The notes under the pieces are model-generated. The model was given only the letters and a program-made list of their open reading frames with translations, did not search any database and had not been told where the DNA came from. From the NCBI GenBank assembly GCA_031291035.1, contig JAISLI010000050.1:43846-107845 (forward strand): a stretch of DNA of 64,000 nt, in the 5' to 3' direction. Each line of letters opens with the position of its first letter. The stretch's first letter is position 1. Both the position numbers and the translations under genes were made by a program. Of the stretch, positions 38,737 through 48,830 are shown piece after piece. The stretch comes from Desulfovibrio sp. (GTDB lineage: Bacteria > Desulfobacterota > Desulfovibrionia > Desulfovibrionales > Desulfovibrionaceae).

Positions 38737-41510
38737 CCCGCATCCGGTCCCGCGGAAAATCGTGAAAGCGTCGCTTCAGGGGGTAGCCTGTCAAGCGGCG
38801 TGCGAAAAATTTTCAGGCGCGGCAGCCAGTCCAGGGGGCGCCAGTCATCGGGAAAGGCCCGCGGGGCCGGATGTGGAGAGGGCGGGGCACAAGCTTCGGG
38901 TTGCCGGCTTTCCGGATATTCCGGCGGCTCGCCGCAAGTGTAGGGCAGTTCAAGGCCGGTCGCCTCCCACAGAATGTCCATGCCCTTGCAGAGTGAGGGC
39001 ATGTTTTTCCGCGGGCCGACGCCGGTGCGGAAGATATGGAGTTCTTCCCTGGCGCGGGTAAGGGCGACATAGAGCAAATGCAGGTTTTCCCGCGCCTGCC
39101 GCGCGCAGCGCGCGTAATAGATCTGCCCCAGGTTTTTGTGCGCCGGGGCGGCCAAGTGTAGTCCCGCCGTCTCCAGCAGCACCGGAGCAGAGTCGTTGCG
39201 GACGGTAAAGCCCGTCCAGGGCAGAATGACAACCGGCGCTTCCAGCCCCTTGGACTTGTGTATGGTCATCACGCGCACGGCGTCCATGTTTTCCGGCATG
39301 GGGACTTTTTCCTCCCCGCCCGTCTCCTGCCAGAAGGCGAGAAAAGAAGCCGTGTCGCCGAGTCCTTTTTCTTCCGCGCTGTAGAGCACTTCCATAAAAC
39401 GGCGCAAAAATGTCCGCGCCCCGGGAAAGCGCGCCTCCACATCCAGCCGGGCAAACCACTCCTGCACAATGTCGTACGGGGTCATCAGGCCGGATTGGGC
39501 AGAGAAAGGCGCGAAAAGAGTTTCCCATACCGGATGGACCCCAGTCCGGAAATGTTTGTGAAGGGGGAATCCGGCGGACAGAAGATTGTGCGCCTCATTC
39601 CAGGAGAGATTGCCCGCTTTCGGGTGCTCCCGCACTATTGATCCGGTAAGCACTGTCCAGAACGCTATATCGTCGTTCGGGTTGTCCAGGAAGGACAGCA
39701 GGGCCACAGTCTGAACGATGAGCGGGTGGGCAGCGAGCAGCAGGCTGTTTTCCGTAACGACGGGCAGCCCATCCAGGGTCAGTCGTTCCGCCACGGCCGC
39801 GGCCTGATTGTTGCTGCGGGTGAGTACCAGCACATCGGCCAGTTTTCTGCGCCGGGAGATGTCCTGCCGCAAAAGGCCGCAAAGGCGCGTGAGCACAAGC
39901 TCCGTCAACTCGCGGGTGCTGTCTGCCTCAAGCGCCTCCGCCCGCACAAATCCGCCGCGCCTGCCTTCGGGCGTTCGCTGACCGCAGCCGTCAAATGCCT
40001 GTTGCACTTTGCGCGCCGAGCCGCGCAGAATGTCGGGCGGCGTGTCCTGCGGAAGCAGGGCTTTCATGACTTCCAGAGCTGTTTCCGGCTGCTGGAGGGG
40101 TGAAAAGAAGGAGTTGTTGTGGGCCGTGATTACAGGGCCGCTGCGCCAGTTGAAGGGCAGGACGTCCCGCGTCATGCCGGGGGCAAGGCGGTTCAGGGCA
40201 TCGTCTTCAAACACGGCGTCGAAGAGTTCCGGCTCTCCGCCGCGCCAGCCGTAGATGGATTGTTTCACATCGCCCACGCAGGTCAACGTGCCGCCGCGCG
40301 AAAGGGCGTCCTCCACCAGCGGTTTCAGCGTCTGCCACTGCTCCCGGCTGGTGTCCTGAAATTCATCCAGCAAAAAATGGCGCAGGCGGCTGCCGAGGCG
40401 GCAGAGGGCATCCGGCACGCCGTTTTCCCGGTGCAGCGCCGTTTGGGCAAAGGCGGGCACGAGCAGGGCGGGCAAATTGCCCTCGTTCTCAAGGTTGCGC
40501 ATAAAGGCCCGCGCAAGGGTTCGCGCCAGTTCGACAAAGGGGAAAAGTTTCAGGGCCTCCTCAAGCGCGGGGCCGTGCAGCATCCAGTTGTCCCGGGCTT
40601 TGACCAGATTTGCGAAAGCCGCTCCGGCCATCGCCGGCAGGACGGTATTTTTGAGAAAAAGTTCCTCCGCGTCATCTTTCCGGGGGCATCTGGAAGCGCC
40701 GTCCGCTTCGCCGTTCGCCGCTTTCCGCATGGCGGCAAGCGCCGCCGTGCGCCACGGCAGGCGGTGTTCCGCGGCCACGGCAAGCATGCCCCGGGCCGCT
40801 GTCGCGACATCTTCGAGAAGGGAGTCGCGGAGCTTCACGATTTCATCCCTGGGGCTCAGATCGTCATAGTCCCCGCGCAGGGCGGCGTCAAAGAGGGCGC
40901 GCAGACGCCGGAGCAGCCTCTCTCCGGCCAGAAAGCCGCCGCTTGTGCTCTGCGCGGCAAGCGCTCCGCAGGCCGCGCCCAGAAGCGCGCGCATGGGCGC
41001 ATCCTTCTGTGCGGCCCGTTCAATCAATGTGTCCAGATAGGGGAGGAGAGCGTCCTCCGAGGAAAAAACCGGGGCGAAATCCGGCGGCAAGGCCAGATCC
41101 AGAGCGGCGGCGCGCACGATGAGGTGCACCAGACTGTCAATGGTGCGTATGTTGAGCGCGCTCAAATCCCGCACGATTTTGTTCACCCAGACATGCGCCG
41201 TTTCCGCCGGCATGTCGCGGGCAATATCCCCGGACCGTCCGAGAGCGGCGAGTTTCAGCCGCCGTATGACCCTGCCGCGCATTTCCAGAGCCGCTGCGTT
41301 GGTAAAGGTGACGGCCAGAATGTCGCCCAGACCGGGGCTTGATTCGTCAAGGGAGAGGCAGGCCGCCCGGGAACCGCCGCCGGGGTCGCTTTTTGCCAGG
41401 AGGCGCAGAAAGCGCGCGGTCAGTTCAAAGGTTTTGCCGGAACCGGCGGAAGCCTTGATTTGAGTGAGGCGCGTCACGGTTCTTTTGAGTAGCACCGATG
41501 CCGGCCTCAT
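38733..41510 (-). CDS. AddA/RecB-like UvrD-family helicase lacking the C-terminal nuclease
   Basis: 925 aa from the ATG at 41510; the ORF-track start is further upstream. Superfamily 1A motifs are TQIKASAGSGKTFELTARFL (Walker A), LLDEFQDTSREQWQTL (motif II), GDVKQSIYGWRGGEPELF, VMTIHKSKGLEAPVVILPW and YVALTRAREELHIF. The protein stops about 110 residues after motif VI with no GxIDRxDxxx/DYKT nuclease signature. The pair therefore has one nuclease, in the AddB subunit, unlike classic two-nuclease AddAB. Assignment to AddAB follows from gene order and architecture. Confidence 0.82.
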   Translation of the reverse strand: MRPASVLLKRTVTRLTQIKASAGSGKTFELTARFLRLLAKSDPGGGSRAACLSLDESSPGLGDILAVTFTNAAALEMRGRVIRRLKLAALGRSGDIARDMPAETAHVWVNKIVRDLSALNIRTIDSLVHLIVRAAALDLALPPDFAPVFSSEDALLPYLDTLIERAAQKDAPMRALLGAACGALAAQSTSGGFLAGERLLRRLRALFDAALRGDYDDLSPRDEIVKLRDSLLEDVATAARGMLAVAAEHRLPWRTAALAAMRKAANGEADGASRCPRKDDAEELFLKNTVLPAMAGAAFANLVKARDNWMLHGPALEEALKLFPFVELARTLARAFMRNLENEGNLPALLVPAFAQTALHRENGVPDALCRLGSRLRHFLLDEFQDTSREQWQTLKPLVEDALSRGGTLTCVGDVKQSIYGWRGGEPELFDAVFEDDALNRLAPGMTRDVLPFNWRSGPVITAHNNSFFSPLQQPETALEVMKALLPQDTPPDILRGSARKVQQAFDGCGQRTPEGRRGGFVRAEALEADSTRELTELVLTRLCGLLRQDISRRRKLADVLVLTRSNNQAAAVAERLTLDGLPVVTENSLLLAAHPLIVQTVALLSFLDNPNDDIAFWTVLTGSIVREHPKAGNLSWNEAHNLLSAGFPLHKHFRTGVHPVWETLFAPFSAQSGLMTPYDIVQEWFARLDVEARFPGARTFLRRFMEVLYSAEEKGLGDTASFLAFWQETGGEEKVPMPENMDAVRVMTIHKSKGLEAPVVILPWTGFTVRNDSAPVLLETAGLHLAAPAHKNLGQIYYARCARQARENLHLLYVALTRAREELHIFRTGVGPRKNMPSLCKGMDILWEATGLELPYTCGEPPEYPESRQPEACAPPSPHPAPRAFPDDWRPLDWLPRLKIFRTPLDRLPPEATLSRFSAGPDAG

Positions 41511-41695
41511 GTCAAACCGCATGCGTCCCGCGCTCCGCGGATGTTCCGGCAACGTCCGCTTTTCGGAAAGCTGGCGACGCGCCTTGAAAGCCGCGGCGCG
41601 CAGCAAAAAGCCTTTTCATATTTTTGTAACATGTAATAGTATGGCTGTGCGCTGTTCCGCAACAGCAGCGGGGTATCAGGTCAGGGGAATGTCAG

Positions 41696-42336
41696 GTGGA
41701 AGACCGGAGTTATGCGGCGTTTCCGGTAACGGCGCCGTTTGGGGGCGATGTCATGCCTGGGGAAAAAACGAGACGATCTGTCTCAAAAAGATTGCTGAAC
41801 CGCCTGTCTGCGCTATCGTTTCTTTTGTTGTTACATCAGCCGTCTGCGCGTTTATAATCAGTAGGATGCAAAGAACAAACGAAAACGGCTGTAATGTTCG
41901 ATTTGGACTACTTTAAAAAGATAAATGATGGTTATGGGCACGCTGCCGGCGATGAAGTTCTGAGACGTGTCGTCGATAGAGTAAAAGCTGGCATCCGTCC
42001 CTATGATTTGTTTGCGCGTTACGGGGGGGGGAAGAATTTATATTGTTTATCTCGGATATTGATGAGACAGGCATAGCAGCCCTTGTGGAGCGTTGCAGGC
42101 GGAGCATTGAATCAAAGCCTGTCGACTATGAAGATTGCGCCATACCAGTTACCGCCAGCTTCGGCATTGCCGGGGTAGATCCGGATAAAGGACTGAATAC
42201 GGCGATCATGTTTGCGGACCACGCGCTGTATCAAGCTAAAAAGGAAGGACGCAACGGGGTTGTGCTGCATAAGCCGGATGCCGGAAATAAAACGAGTGAA
42301 CCGCCCTGCAAGGATTTGCCGGGGAATCATTGGTAA
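41696..42336 (+). pseudogene. Broken GGDEF (diguanylate cyclase) gene with frameshift in a G9 run
   Basis: A GTG frame at 41696 encodes a short N-terminus with a basic-hydrophobic segment (SKRLLNRLSALSFLLLL) and then a TAA near 41852. The same frame resumes as [29 protein letters not shown], the middle of a GGDEF domain. It reaches ARYGG at a run of nine Gs (42023-42031), where the frame is lost. Seven Gs would restore [16 protein letters not shown], which continues to SFGIAGVDPDK...ADHALYQAKKEGRNGV. The start of the GGDEF domain (DxLTGLxNR) is missing. The end runs into a dispersed repeat. Both lesions indicate an inactive gene. Confidence 0.85.
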
Positions 42337-42400
42337 GGCGAAATCACACTTTCGCCGCAGCCGGCAGATAAAATTGCAGGACGCAATTTTATCTGGAATC
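42285..42400 (+). repeat. Dispersed repeat piece with hairpin (copy C)
   Basis: AACGAGTGAACCGC and GCAAGGATTTGC match the rpsA-downstream repeat (copy B). A second, different 13 bp perfect stem lies at 42365-42395: CAGATAAAATTGC/GCAATTTTATCTG with loop AGGAC. It lies between the GGDEF remnant and the secreted-protein gene. Confidence 0.6.
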
Positions 42401-42444
42401 ATAATAAGTTAACATTCCAGCGCTCTTGCGCGGGAGGGGGAAAT

Positions 42445-43068
42445 ATGCGTCATCTGAGCCACAGCGCCTGGCTGTGCTTTCTTGTGCTCTGTCTTGCCCC
42501 GCAGTGCGGTCTGGCCGGTGAAAGTATCCGTGACATAAGCGCCAGGGAAGTCTTTACCCTTCTGCCCGACACGATTTTTGAGAACACGGTGGAGGGTCTG
42601 GGTGAAAGAGAAAAACAGCGTCTGCTTGCCGACGGTCAGGCAAAATTTTGGCAGCTGGCGGAAGAGACAAAAGATTTCCTGCTTTTTTCCGCGCTTCCCT
42701 TTCACGACAGCGCTGTGGCTCTGCGCCTTTTCTGTGACGCGGACGGAGAGTTCTGTCTTGCGGCGACAGGCACTATCGGAGGTTCTCTGTGCACCCTGGA
42801 ACTTTGGCGGATGGACAATGCGGGCAGAATTGTGCCCGTTGACGGCCCGCCTGAACCGGACATCAGGGATTTTTTGCGGCCCGGTCAGGTTTTGCCCGGC
42901 GGTATCCAGCCCTCCACCGTCGTTTGTCTGGATTTTGACGGTCTGAAGGCGCAACCGCTGTTCTGGAGCAGCGCCGGCCTTGTGCATCTGCCTGTTGCCC
43001 GCGAAGTGCGCTATCAGTGGAACGGCAAGGCTTTTGAAAAACGGATTTCGGTAAGGGCGGCGCCATGA
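42445..43068 (+). CDS. Secreted protein of unknown function
   Basis: 207 aa with a signal peptide (WLCFLVLCLAPQCGLA). The mature part has no motif I recognise. It contains ISAREVFTLLPDTIFENTVEGL near the N-terminus, two or three cysteines in LFCDADGEFCLA and SLCTLELW, and ends in basic residues. A strong GGGAGGGGG precedes the ATG. Codon use resembles its neighbours, so it is likely a genuine periplasmic protein. It is convergent with the aspartate aminotransferase gene. Confidence 0.7.
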   Translation: MRHLSHSAWLCFLVLCLAPQCGLAGESIRDISAREVFTLLPDTIFENTVEGLGEREKQRLLADGQAKFWQLAEETKDFLLFSALPFHDSAVALRLFCDADGEFCLAATGTIGGSLCTLELWRMDNAGRIVPVDGPPEPDIRDFLRPGQVLPGGIQPSTVVCLDFDGLKAQPLFWSSAGLVHLPVAREVRYQWNGKAFEKRISVRAAP

Positions 43069-43116
43069 GCGTTCGGAGGCCACCGTTCGTGGCCGAAGCC
43101 CTATGACCGCGCCGGT

Positions 43117-44301
43117 TCACCTGCCGGTCGGCTTCGACAGTTCTTCGCCCACACGCCGCAACGCCGCTTTGAGCGCGTCATCCGCCACGGCGTAGGAGAG
43201 GCGGAAGCAGTTGTCGTCGCCGAAGGCCGCGCCGGGCACCACGGATACGAGCGCCTTGTCCAGCAGATGGGCGCACATGTCGGTGGAGTTTTTTATGGCG
43301 TCCGTGTACAAGCGGCCCACATCGACAAAAAGGTAAAAGGCCCCGTCCGGCTGCGGGCACACGGCCAGAGGCCATGAGCTGATGATTTTCATGGCGGCGT
43401 CGCGCCGACGCCGAAAGGCGGCGCGCATGTCCGCCACGCAGTCCAAGGGCCCGGCAAGAGCGGCCAGCGCGGCTTTCTGGGCAATGGAGCAGATGCCGGA
43501 AGTGCTTTGCCCTTGCAGGGCCGAGAGTTTTTTGATGAGATCCGGATGCCCCACAAGCCAGCCCACGCGCCAGCCGGTCATGGCGAAGGTTTTGGAAACG
43601 CCGTTGAGCACGGCCACCAGATCGGGGTATCTGGCAAACCAGTTGATGGCGCTGGCCGCTGTGGCCGGCTCAAAGACAAGCTGGTCGTAAATCTCGTCGC
43701 TCAGCACAAAAATTTTGTGGGCTATGGCCCAGTTCACCAATGCGTCCAGTTCCGTCTGGGTGTACACCACACCTGTGGGATTTGAGGGAGAATTGAGGAT
43801 GAGCAGCTTGGTTCTGGGAGTGCGCCACGCTTCCAGCATGTCCGGCGTTATTTTGAAGCCCCTGTCCGCTCCGGCGAGGATGGTGACGGGCCTGCCTCCG
43901 GCAAGCTCCACAATGGGCGGGTAGCTCAGCCAGTAAGGCGCGGGGATGATGGCCTCGTCCCCCGGGTTGAGAAGTCCCTGCGCGAGATTGAACAGGGCGT
44001 GCTTGGCCCCCGCCGAAACAATGACCGATTCGGGCGGCACGGGCACACCGTATTGCCGCTCAAAATATCCGCCCACCGCCTTGCGCAGTTCCGGGATGCC
44101 CGGCGCCGCCGTATAGCGTGTAAAATTGGCGTCTATGGCCTTTTTGGCCGCCTCGCGTATGTGCGCGGGAGTGGGAAAATCCGGTTCGCCGATGGCGAGG
44201 CTGGTGACGTTAATGCCCTGGCCCCTGAGTTCCTGGGCGCGGGCGTTCAGGCTGATGGTCAGGGAAGGCTGGAGAGACTGGAGACGATCGGCGACGGGCA
44301 T
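43117..44301 (-). CDS. aspC: Aspartate aminotransferase, class I (subgroup I-gamma type)
   Basis: PLP enzyme exchanging amino groups between aspartate/glutamate and 2-oxoacids. 394 aa. Landmarks are SLAIGEPDFPTPAHI near the N-terminus, NSPSNPTGVVYTQTEL, VLSDEIYDQL and the PLP lysine in GVSKTFAMTGWRVGW. AAAGGA precedes the start. It follows hom by 69 bp and fits an aspartate-family amino acid block. Confidence 0.9.
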   Translation of the reverse strand: MPVADRLQSLQPSLTISLNARAQELRGQGINVTSLAIGEPDFPTPAHIREAAKKAIDANFTRYTAAPGIPELRKAVGGYFERQYGVPVPPESVIVSAGAKHALFNLAQGLLNPGDEAIIPAPYWLSYPPIVELAGGRPVTILAGADRGFKITPDMLEAWRTPRTKLLILNSPSNPTGVVYTQTELDALVNWAIAHKIFVLSDEIYDQLVFEPATAASAINWFARYPDLVAVLNGVSKTFAMTGWRVGWLVGHPDLIKKLSALQGQSTSGICSIAQKAALAALAGPLDCVADMRAAFRRRRDAAMKIISSWPLAVCPQPDGAFYLFVDVGRLYTDAIKNSTDMCAHLLDKALVSVVPGAAFGDDNCFRLSYAVADDALKAALRRVGEELSKPTGR

Positions 44302-44370
44302 GACTGATTCCTTTTTGAGAGTGTTGACATAGTATTCTGACTGACGCGCCTTCTTTTTCGCAATACCTGT

Positions 44371-45684
44371 TTACAACACGCGGTAACATACCGCGGGTTC
44401 CGTGAGCAGCCCCGCGTCCATCACGCGCTTCAGGGCATTGTTCATGGCGCGCGTCGTGGTTTCGTGCGTCATGAATACCAGGGGCGCCGTATCGCCTTCC
44501 CCCGACTTCTGTATCATCTGCGCCACGCTGACCTCCTCGGCCGCCATGGCTCCGGCCAGATCCCGCAACACGCCCGGCCTGTCCCGCACCGTAAGGCGCG
44601 CATAGAAAGAGGATCGCCCTTCTCCCCGGGGCAGAACGGCGGCGTTGGGCAGATCCTGCCGCGCGAAGCCCGTATTGTCCGCCCGTTCGCCGCGTGCCAC
44701 GGCCACCAGGTCGGAAAGAACAGCCCCGGCCGTGGGCAGGTCGCCGGCCCCGCGCCCGTGAAAGAAGAGAGAACCCGCCGCGTTGGCCTCCACGCGGACG
44801 GCATTGTAGACGCCGTTCACATTGGCAAGCAGATACCTGTTAGAGACAAGCGCGGGGAAAACTCCCGCCTCCAGGCACATGCGGCCGTCGGCATCGAAAA
44901 TTTCCCTGACCTGGCCTATGAGTTTGATCCGGTAGCCGAATTCCCCGGCAAGGCGGATGTCCGTGGTCGAAAGATTGCGTATGCCGCGTATGGAAAGAGC
45001 GGCGTAGGGATAGTGGACGCCGTAGGCCAGACGTATGAGCAGGATGAGCTTGTGGGCCGCGTCGTGCCCGTCAATGTCCAGCGTGGGATCGGCTTCGGCG
45101 TAGCCGAGTTCCTGCGCCTGTTTGAGGGCGGCGCTGAAATCCACATTGCCGCTTGTCATTTCGGAAAGAATGTAGTTGCTGGTTCCGTTAAGAATGCCGA
45201 GCAGCGAAATGACGCGGTTGCCCGTGAGGCTTTCCTTCAGGGTCTGGACGATGGGTATGGCTCCTGCCACGGCGGCCTCATAGCGCAACGCGAGGTCCCT
45301 GCCCTCGGCCTTTTTGAACAGAACAGGCCCTTCCTCGGCAAGCAGAGCCTTGTTGGCCGTGACAACATGCTTGCCCCTGTCGAGCGCCCTGTCAATGAGG
45401 GCGCGGGCCTGATCAATGCCGCCGATGAGTTCCGCAAGCGCGTCAATCTGGGGGTCGTCCGTAAGGGCCGTGGGGTCTGTGGTGAGTTCCGCGTTTGCGG
45501 GCAGGGGCACATTGCGGGCCTTGCGCGTGTCGCGCACGAGAATGCGTTTGACGGCAATATCGCGCCCGGCGCGAAGGCGGATAAGTGCCGCGTTTTCTTC
45601 AAGCAGACGGGCAAGTCCTCCGCCGACAGTGCCGAAACCGGCCAGTCCGACGACGAGCGGCCCGCGGTCGGGGGCCTGTCTCAT
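44371..45684 (-). CDS. hom: Homoserine dehydrogenase
   Basis: Reduces aspartate semialdehyde to homoserine, on the way to threonine and methionine. 437 aa. NAD-binding [45 protein letters not shown] and [23 protein letters not shown] cover both catalytic domains. A C-terminal ACT domain ([24 protein letters not shown]) would bind the regulatory amino acid. It overlaps the upstream aminotransferase by 4 bp. Confidence 0.96.
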   Translation of the reverse strand: MRQAPDRGPLVVGLAGFGTVGGGLARLLEENAALIRLRAGRDIAVKRILVRDTRKARNVPLPANAELTTDPTALTDDPQIDALAELIGGIDQARALIDRALDRGKHVVTANKALLAEEGPVLFKKAEGRDLALRYEAAVAGAIPIVQTLKESLTGNRVISLLGILNGTSNYILSEMTSGNVDFSAALKQAQELGYAEADPTLDIDGHDAAHKLILLIRLAYGVHYPYAALSIRGIRNLSTTDIRLAGEFGYRIKLIGQVREIFDADGRMCLEAGVFPALVSNRYLLANVNGVYNAVRVEANAAGSLFFHGRGAGDLPTAGAVLSDLVAVARGERADNTGFARQDLPNAAVLPRGEGRSSFYARLTVRDRPGVLRDLAGAMAAEEVSVAQMIQKSGEGDTAPLVFMTHETTTRAMNNALKRVMDAGLLTEPAVCYRVL

Positions 45685-46862
45685 TGCGGCGCTCCTGAAA
45701 GCAGCCGCCTGATGCCGGCAATGGCCTGGCGCGTACGGTGTTCGTTTTCTATGAGGGCAAAACGCACATATTCGTCGCCGTAAGAGCCGAAGCCCAACCC
45801 CGGAGAAACCGCCACATGGGCTTCAGTGAGGAGAAGTTTGGAAAATTCCACAGAACCCATTTTGCGGAAAGACTCGGGTATGCGCGTCCAGACAAACATG
45901 GTGGCTTTGGGTGAAGGGGTTTCCCAACCGATGCGGTTAAGCCCTTCAATAAGCCTGTCGCGTCGTTCGCGGTAGATTCCGCATATCTCCCTTACGCAGG
46001 TGTCGGGGCTGTTCAGGGCCACTGTGGCCGCGATCTGGACGGGCTGAAAAATGCCGTAATCCAGGTAGCTCTTGACGCGCGAAAGGGCGTGGACAAGACG
46101 GGCGTTACCCAGGCAAAAGCCCACGCGCCAGCCGGGCATGGAATAGCTTTTGGACATCGTGTAAAATTCCACGCCCACATCCCTGGCTCCCTCGGTCTGC
46201 AGAAAACTCGGGGCGGCATAGCCGTCAAAAACCAGATCGGCGTAAGCCAGGTCATGGATGACCCAGATGCCGTTCTCTTTGGCGAACTCCACAATTTTTT
46301 GGAAGAAGTCCGGCGTGGTCACTTCGGTTGTGGGGTTGTGCGGATAACAGAGAAAGAGTACCTTGGGTTTGGGCCATGCCTGGCGCGTGGCGGTGGTAAG
46401 GTCTTCAAAAAAGTCGCGCCCGGGGCCTATGGGCACGCTGCGCACGTCGGCGCCGGCGATGACGGGAGCGTACTTGTGGATGGGATAGGTGGGGTCGGGG
46501 GCCAGCACCACATCGCCGGGATCAAGCATGGCAAGGGAGAGGTGGGCAAGGCCTTCCTTGGAACCCATGGTGACTATCGCTTCGGAGTCCTGATCCAGGT
46601 GGACGTTGTAGAGGCGGGCGTATCTGTCGCACACGGCTTTGCGCAGATTGGGAATACCCCGTGAGAGCGAATAGCGGTGATTGACGGGTTTGCGGGCCGC
46701 TTCCGCGAGCTTGTCCACGATATGGGCCGGCGTGGGGATGTCCGGATTGCCCATGCTGAAATCGACGATATCGACATTCTGACGGCGCAACCGCATTTTG
46801 AGATCCCCCACAACGGAAAAAACATACGGGGGCAGGCGTTGGATGCGTGAAAATTCTTCCAT
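45681..46862 (-). CDS. alaC: Alanine-type aminotransferase (AlaC-like)
   Basis: 393 aa class I/II aminotransferase. [37 protein letters not shown] and the PLP lysine in [20 protein letters not shown] match AlaC-type enzymes (glutamate:pyruvate). GGAG precedes the ATG. It is coupled to hom (ATGA), which would also fit use of a different amino donor in this pathway. The symbol follows family similarity only. Confidence 0.82.
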   Translation of the reverse strand: MEEFSRIQRLPPYVFSVVGDLKMRLRRQNVDIVDFSMGNPDIPTPAHIVDKLAEAARKPVNHRYSLSRGIPNLRKAVCDRYARLYNVHLDQDSEAIVTMGSKEGLAHLSLAMLDPGDVVLAPDPTYPIHKYAPVIAGADVRSVPIGPGRDFFEDLTTATRQAWPKPKVLFLCYPHNPTTEVTTPDFFQKIVEFAKENGIWVIHDLAYADLVFDGYAAPSFLQTEGARDVGVEFYTMSKSYSMPGWRVGFCLGNARLVHALSRVKSYLDYGIFQPVQIAATVALNSPDTCVREICGIYRERRDRLIEGLNRIGWETPSPKATMFVWTRIPESFRKMGSVEFSKLLLTEAHVAVSPGLGFGSYGDEYVRFALIENEHRTRQAIAGIRRLLSGAPQ

Positions 46863-46882
46863 CTCTCCATTTTCTCCTCAAG

Positions 46883-48202
46883 TTACTCCTTCCGCCATTT
46901 TTCGGGATCCAATTCCTTCTCGTGCTTGGAAACCACGACAGCGGCCACGATGTCGCCCGTCACATTGAGACAGGTGCGCCCCATATCCATGATGGCGTCA
47001 ATGCCGAGCATCATGGCATAGGCGGCGGCCACGGCGGATCCCGCTTCTATTTTCAGCCCGATGGATTCCAGCACCATGAGCAGCATGATGACGCCCGCGC
47101 CGGGCACGCCCGCCGCGCCGATGGCGCCGAGGCTCGCCGTTATCATGACGGTGATCTGCTGTTCAAAGGTCAGCGGTTTGCCTATGGCAAAGCCGATGAA
47201 CATGCTGCAAAGGGAAAGATAGATGGCGGTTCCATCCATATTGATGGTCGCGCCTATGGGCAGCGTGAAGGAAGAAATGGAGCGCGGAACGCCGAGATTT
47301 TCCTCGCTTACCCGCAGGGAAACGGGCAGGGTGGCGTTGGATGAGCGCGTCACAAAGGCCGTTATCATGGCCTCCTGCGCGCCGCGCAAAAATTTGCCGA
47401 AGCTCAGGCCGTGCAGCGCGATCGCTCCTCCGAAGCCCACAACAACATGCAGCGCAAAGCTCACATAGGCGATGACCAGGACAAAAATCAGCGGTCCCGC
47501 CACCTTGGGGCCTTGCGTGGCGAACACGTTGGAAATCAGGACAAAAACGCCTATGGGGGCGTACTGCATGATCCCGCCGATCAGTCTGTACATGGTTTCG
47601 GCGCAGGCGCCGCAAACGCGGTAAAGCGTATCGGCCGGCTTGCTCAGCCGTTCGTCGGAGGAGTCGCGGACGATTGAAAGGGCTATCCCGAACGTCAGGG
47701 CAAAGAAAATGATGGGCAAAACTTGCCCTTTGGCGAGGGCATCAATGGGATTGGCGGGCACGATGTTCAGAAAAATGCTGGAAAGCGACGGCGCTGCGGC
47801 TGTTTTGCCCTGTATGGCGGCGTTTGCGGCAAGGTTGAGGCCGTCGCCGGGTTTGAAAAGGTTTGCCATGGTCATGCCGATGCAGAGGGCCACCACCACA
47901 AGAATGAAGTAAAAAAACAGCGTTTTCAGGCCGACGCGGCCGAGCCGCGCCGGGTCAATACTGGCGGCGCCCGTGATGAGTGAGAAAAAAATTACCGGCA
48001 CGACAATCATTTGCAGCAACCGGATAAAAATGTCCCCGAAAAATTTCGTATATCCGACAAAAGGCCCCGCCAGCGACGGGATGTATGCCAGAACAACTCC
48101 GACAACAGCGCCGGCCAGCATGCCGCCGGTTATCCGGATCAGAAGATTTGTGCCGAAATACCAGCCAAGTATTCCTTTTTTGTGTACAGTCTGCCCAGCC
48201 AT
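46883..48202 (-). CDS. gltP: Dicarboxylate/amino acid:cation symporter (DAACS family)
   Basis: Inner-membrane sodium- or proton-coupled transporter for glutamate, aspartate or C4-dicarboxylates. 439 aa from the ATG at 48202, preceded by GAGGAGTG. The family signatures are VTRSSNATLPVSLRVSEENLG, the substrate-site NMDGTAIYLSLCSMFI, and GVPGAGVIMLLMVLESIGL. It ends 20 bp before the AlaC-like gene. The block thus joins amino acid uptake to aspartate-family metabolism. The exact substrate is not decidable. Confidence 0.88.
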   Translation of the reverse strand: MAGQTVHKKGILGWYFGTNLLIRITGGMLAGAVVGVVLAYIPSLAGPFVGYTKFFGDIFIRLLQMIVVPVIFFSLITGAASIDPARLGRVGLKTLFFYFILVVVALCIGMTMANLFKPGDGLNLAANAAIQGKTAAAPSLSSIFLNIVPANPIDALAKGQVLPIIFFALTFGIALSIVRDSSDERLSKPADTLYRVCGACAETMYRLIGGIMQYAPIGVFVLISNVFATQGPKVAGPLIFVLVIAYVSFALHVVVGFGGAIALHGLSFGKFLRGAQEAMITAFVTRSSNATLPVSLRVSEENLGVPRSISSFTLPIGATINMDGTAIYLSLCSMFIGFAIGKPLTFEQQITVMITASLGAIGAAGVPGAGVIMLLMVLESIGLKIEAGSAVAAAYAMMLGIDAIMDMGRTCLNVTGDIVAAVVVSKHEKELDPEKWRKE

Positions 48203-48291
48203 GTTTGTCACTCCTCGCAAGATGTTAATTTCCCGGCAGCGCGCGAAAATCTTCTCCCATCATCTGCCATTTTCACGGCGACATCAAGCAC

Positions 48292-48320
48292 TTTATCCTG
48301 ATTTGCCGCATTCGGGTCAA
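48292..48320 (-). promoter_or_regulatory. Candidate promoter of the symporter operon
   Basis: On the minus strand, TTGACC is followed by a 17 bp spacer and GATAAA, giving a leader of about 85 nt before the symporter ATG. It drives transcription toward alaC, hom and aspC. Confidence 0.5.
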
Positions 48321-48403
48321 GCCGTTGTTTCAATGTCCGGCGACAATCCAAACTGAGATTCCGTCAGCGTCATAGCACACGAATCATTTTTTCGTTCCCA
48401 TAT

Positions 48404-48533
48404 CAGAGCAAGTTCACTTTGAAATTGCTCTGGCGGCGGGGCGGATGCACCGCTGCCCGCCCATGAGGCGCAGGCGAAACCGCGTTTCGCCGTAAAGCGC
48501 CGAAGGGAGCGGTTCAAAAGCAAAATGCCCTAA
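48404..48533 (+). repeat. MITE-like repeat of about 130 bp (copy G)
   Basis: The left arm GAGCAAGTTCA/TGAAATTGCTC forms an 11 bp near-perfect hairpin. The middle includes CGAAACCGCGTTTCG, then CCGTAAAGCGCCGAAGGGAGCG shared with copy F. It ends GCAAAATGCCCTA, one base different from the GCAAAATGCTCTA end of copy F and of the IS630 remnant. It fills part of the 700 bp gap between the symporter and the next gene. Confidence 0.7.
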
Positions 48534-48830
48534 GATCGTTGCACAATAAAGTGACGTTTATTTCAAGATATTGGTGAATTATGCAAAGACCTTATTAGGA
48601 ATATTAATATACTTGCCCTGCTGTAGCCGTTTCCACCCGGCCCTGGCGCGCAGACACAATCAACAGCGGGTCTTGCGGCAACAAACCACAGTTCCGGTGT
48701 TATGGGAATTGTCCAGTTCGACGCGATACGGACCCTTTCACATGTCAAACGAATACCGCGCGTCGCCGGGAATACCGCGCGTCGCCGGGAAGCAATATAT
48801 TTCTGTCTCAAGCCGGCGGGAAAAGCGGGC
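48534..48830. other. Gene-free stretch after copy G, with a 19 bp tandem duplication
   Basis: No convincing ORF. At 48751-48788 the 19-mer GAATACCGCGCGTCGCCGG occurs twice in direct tandem, perfectly. The rest is moderately AT-rich and shows no RNA gene I can recognise. Confidence 0.5.

Noticed and set aside
41464-41916. 150 aa ORF overlapping the GGDEF remnant
   Set aside because: A different frame from the GGDEF sequence, with no motif; it only spans the broken 5' part.
43070-43105. GGCCAC/GTGGCC hairpin between the secreted protein and aspC
   Set aside because: Six base pairs and no T-run; too weak to call a terminator.
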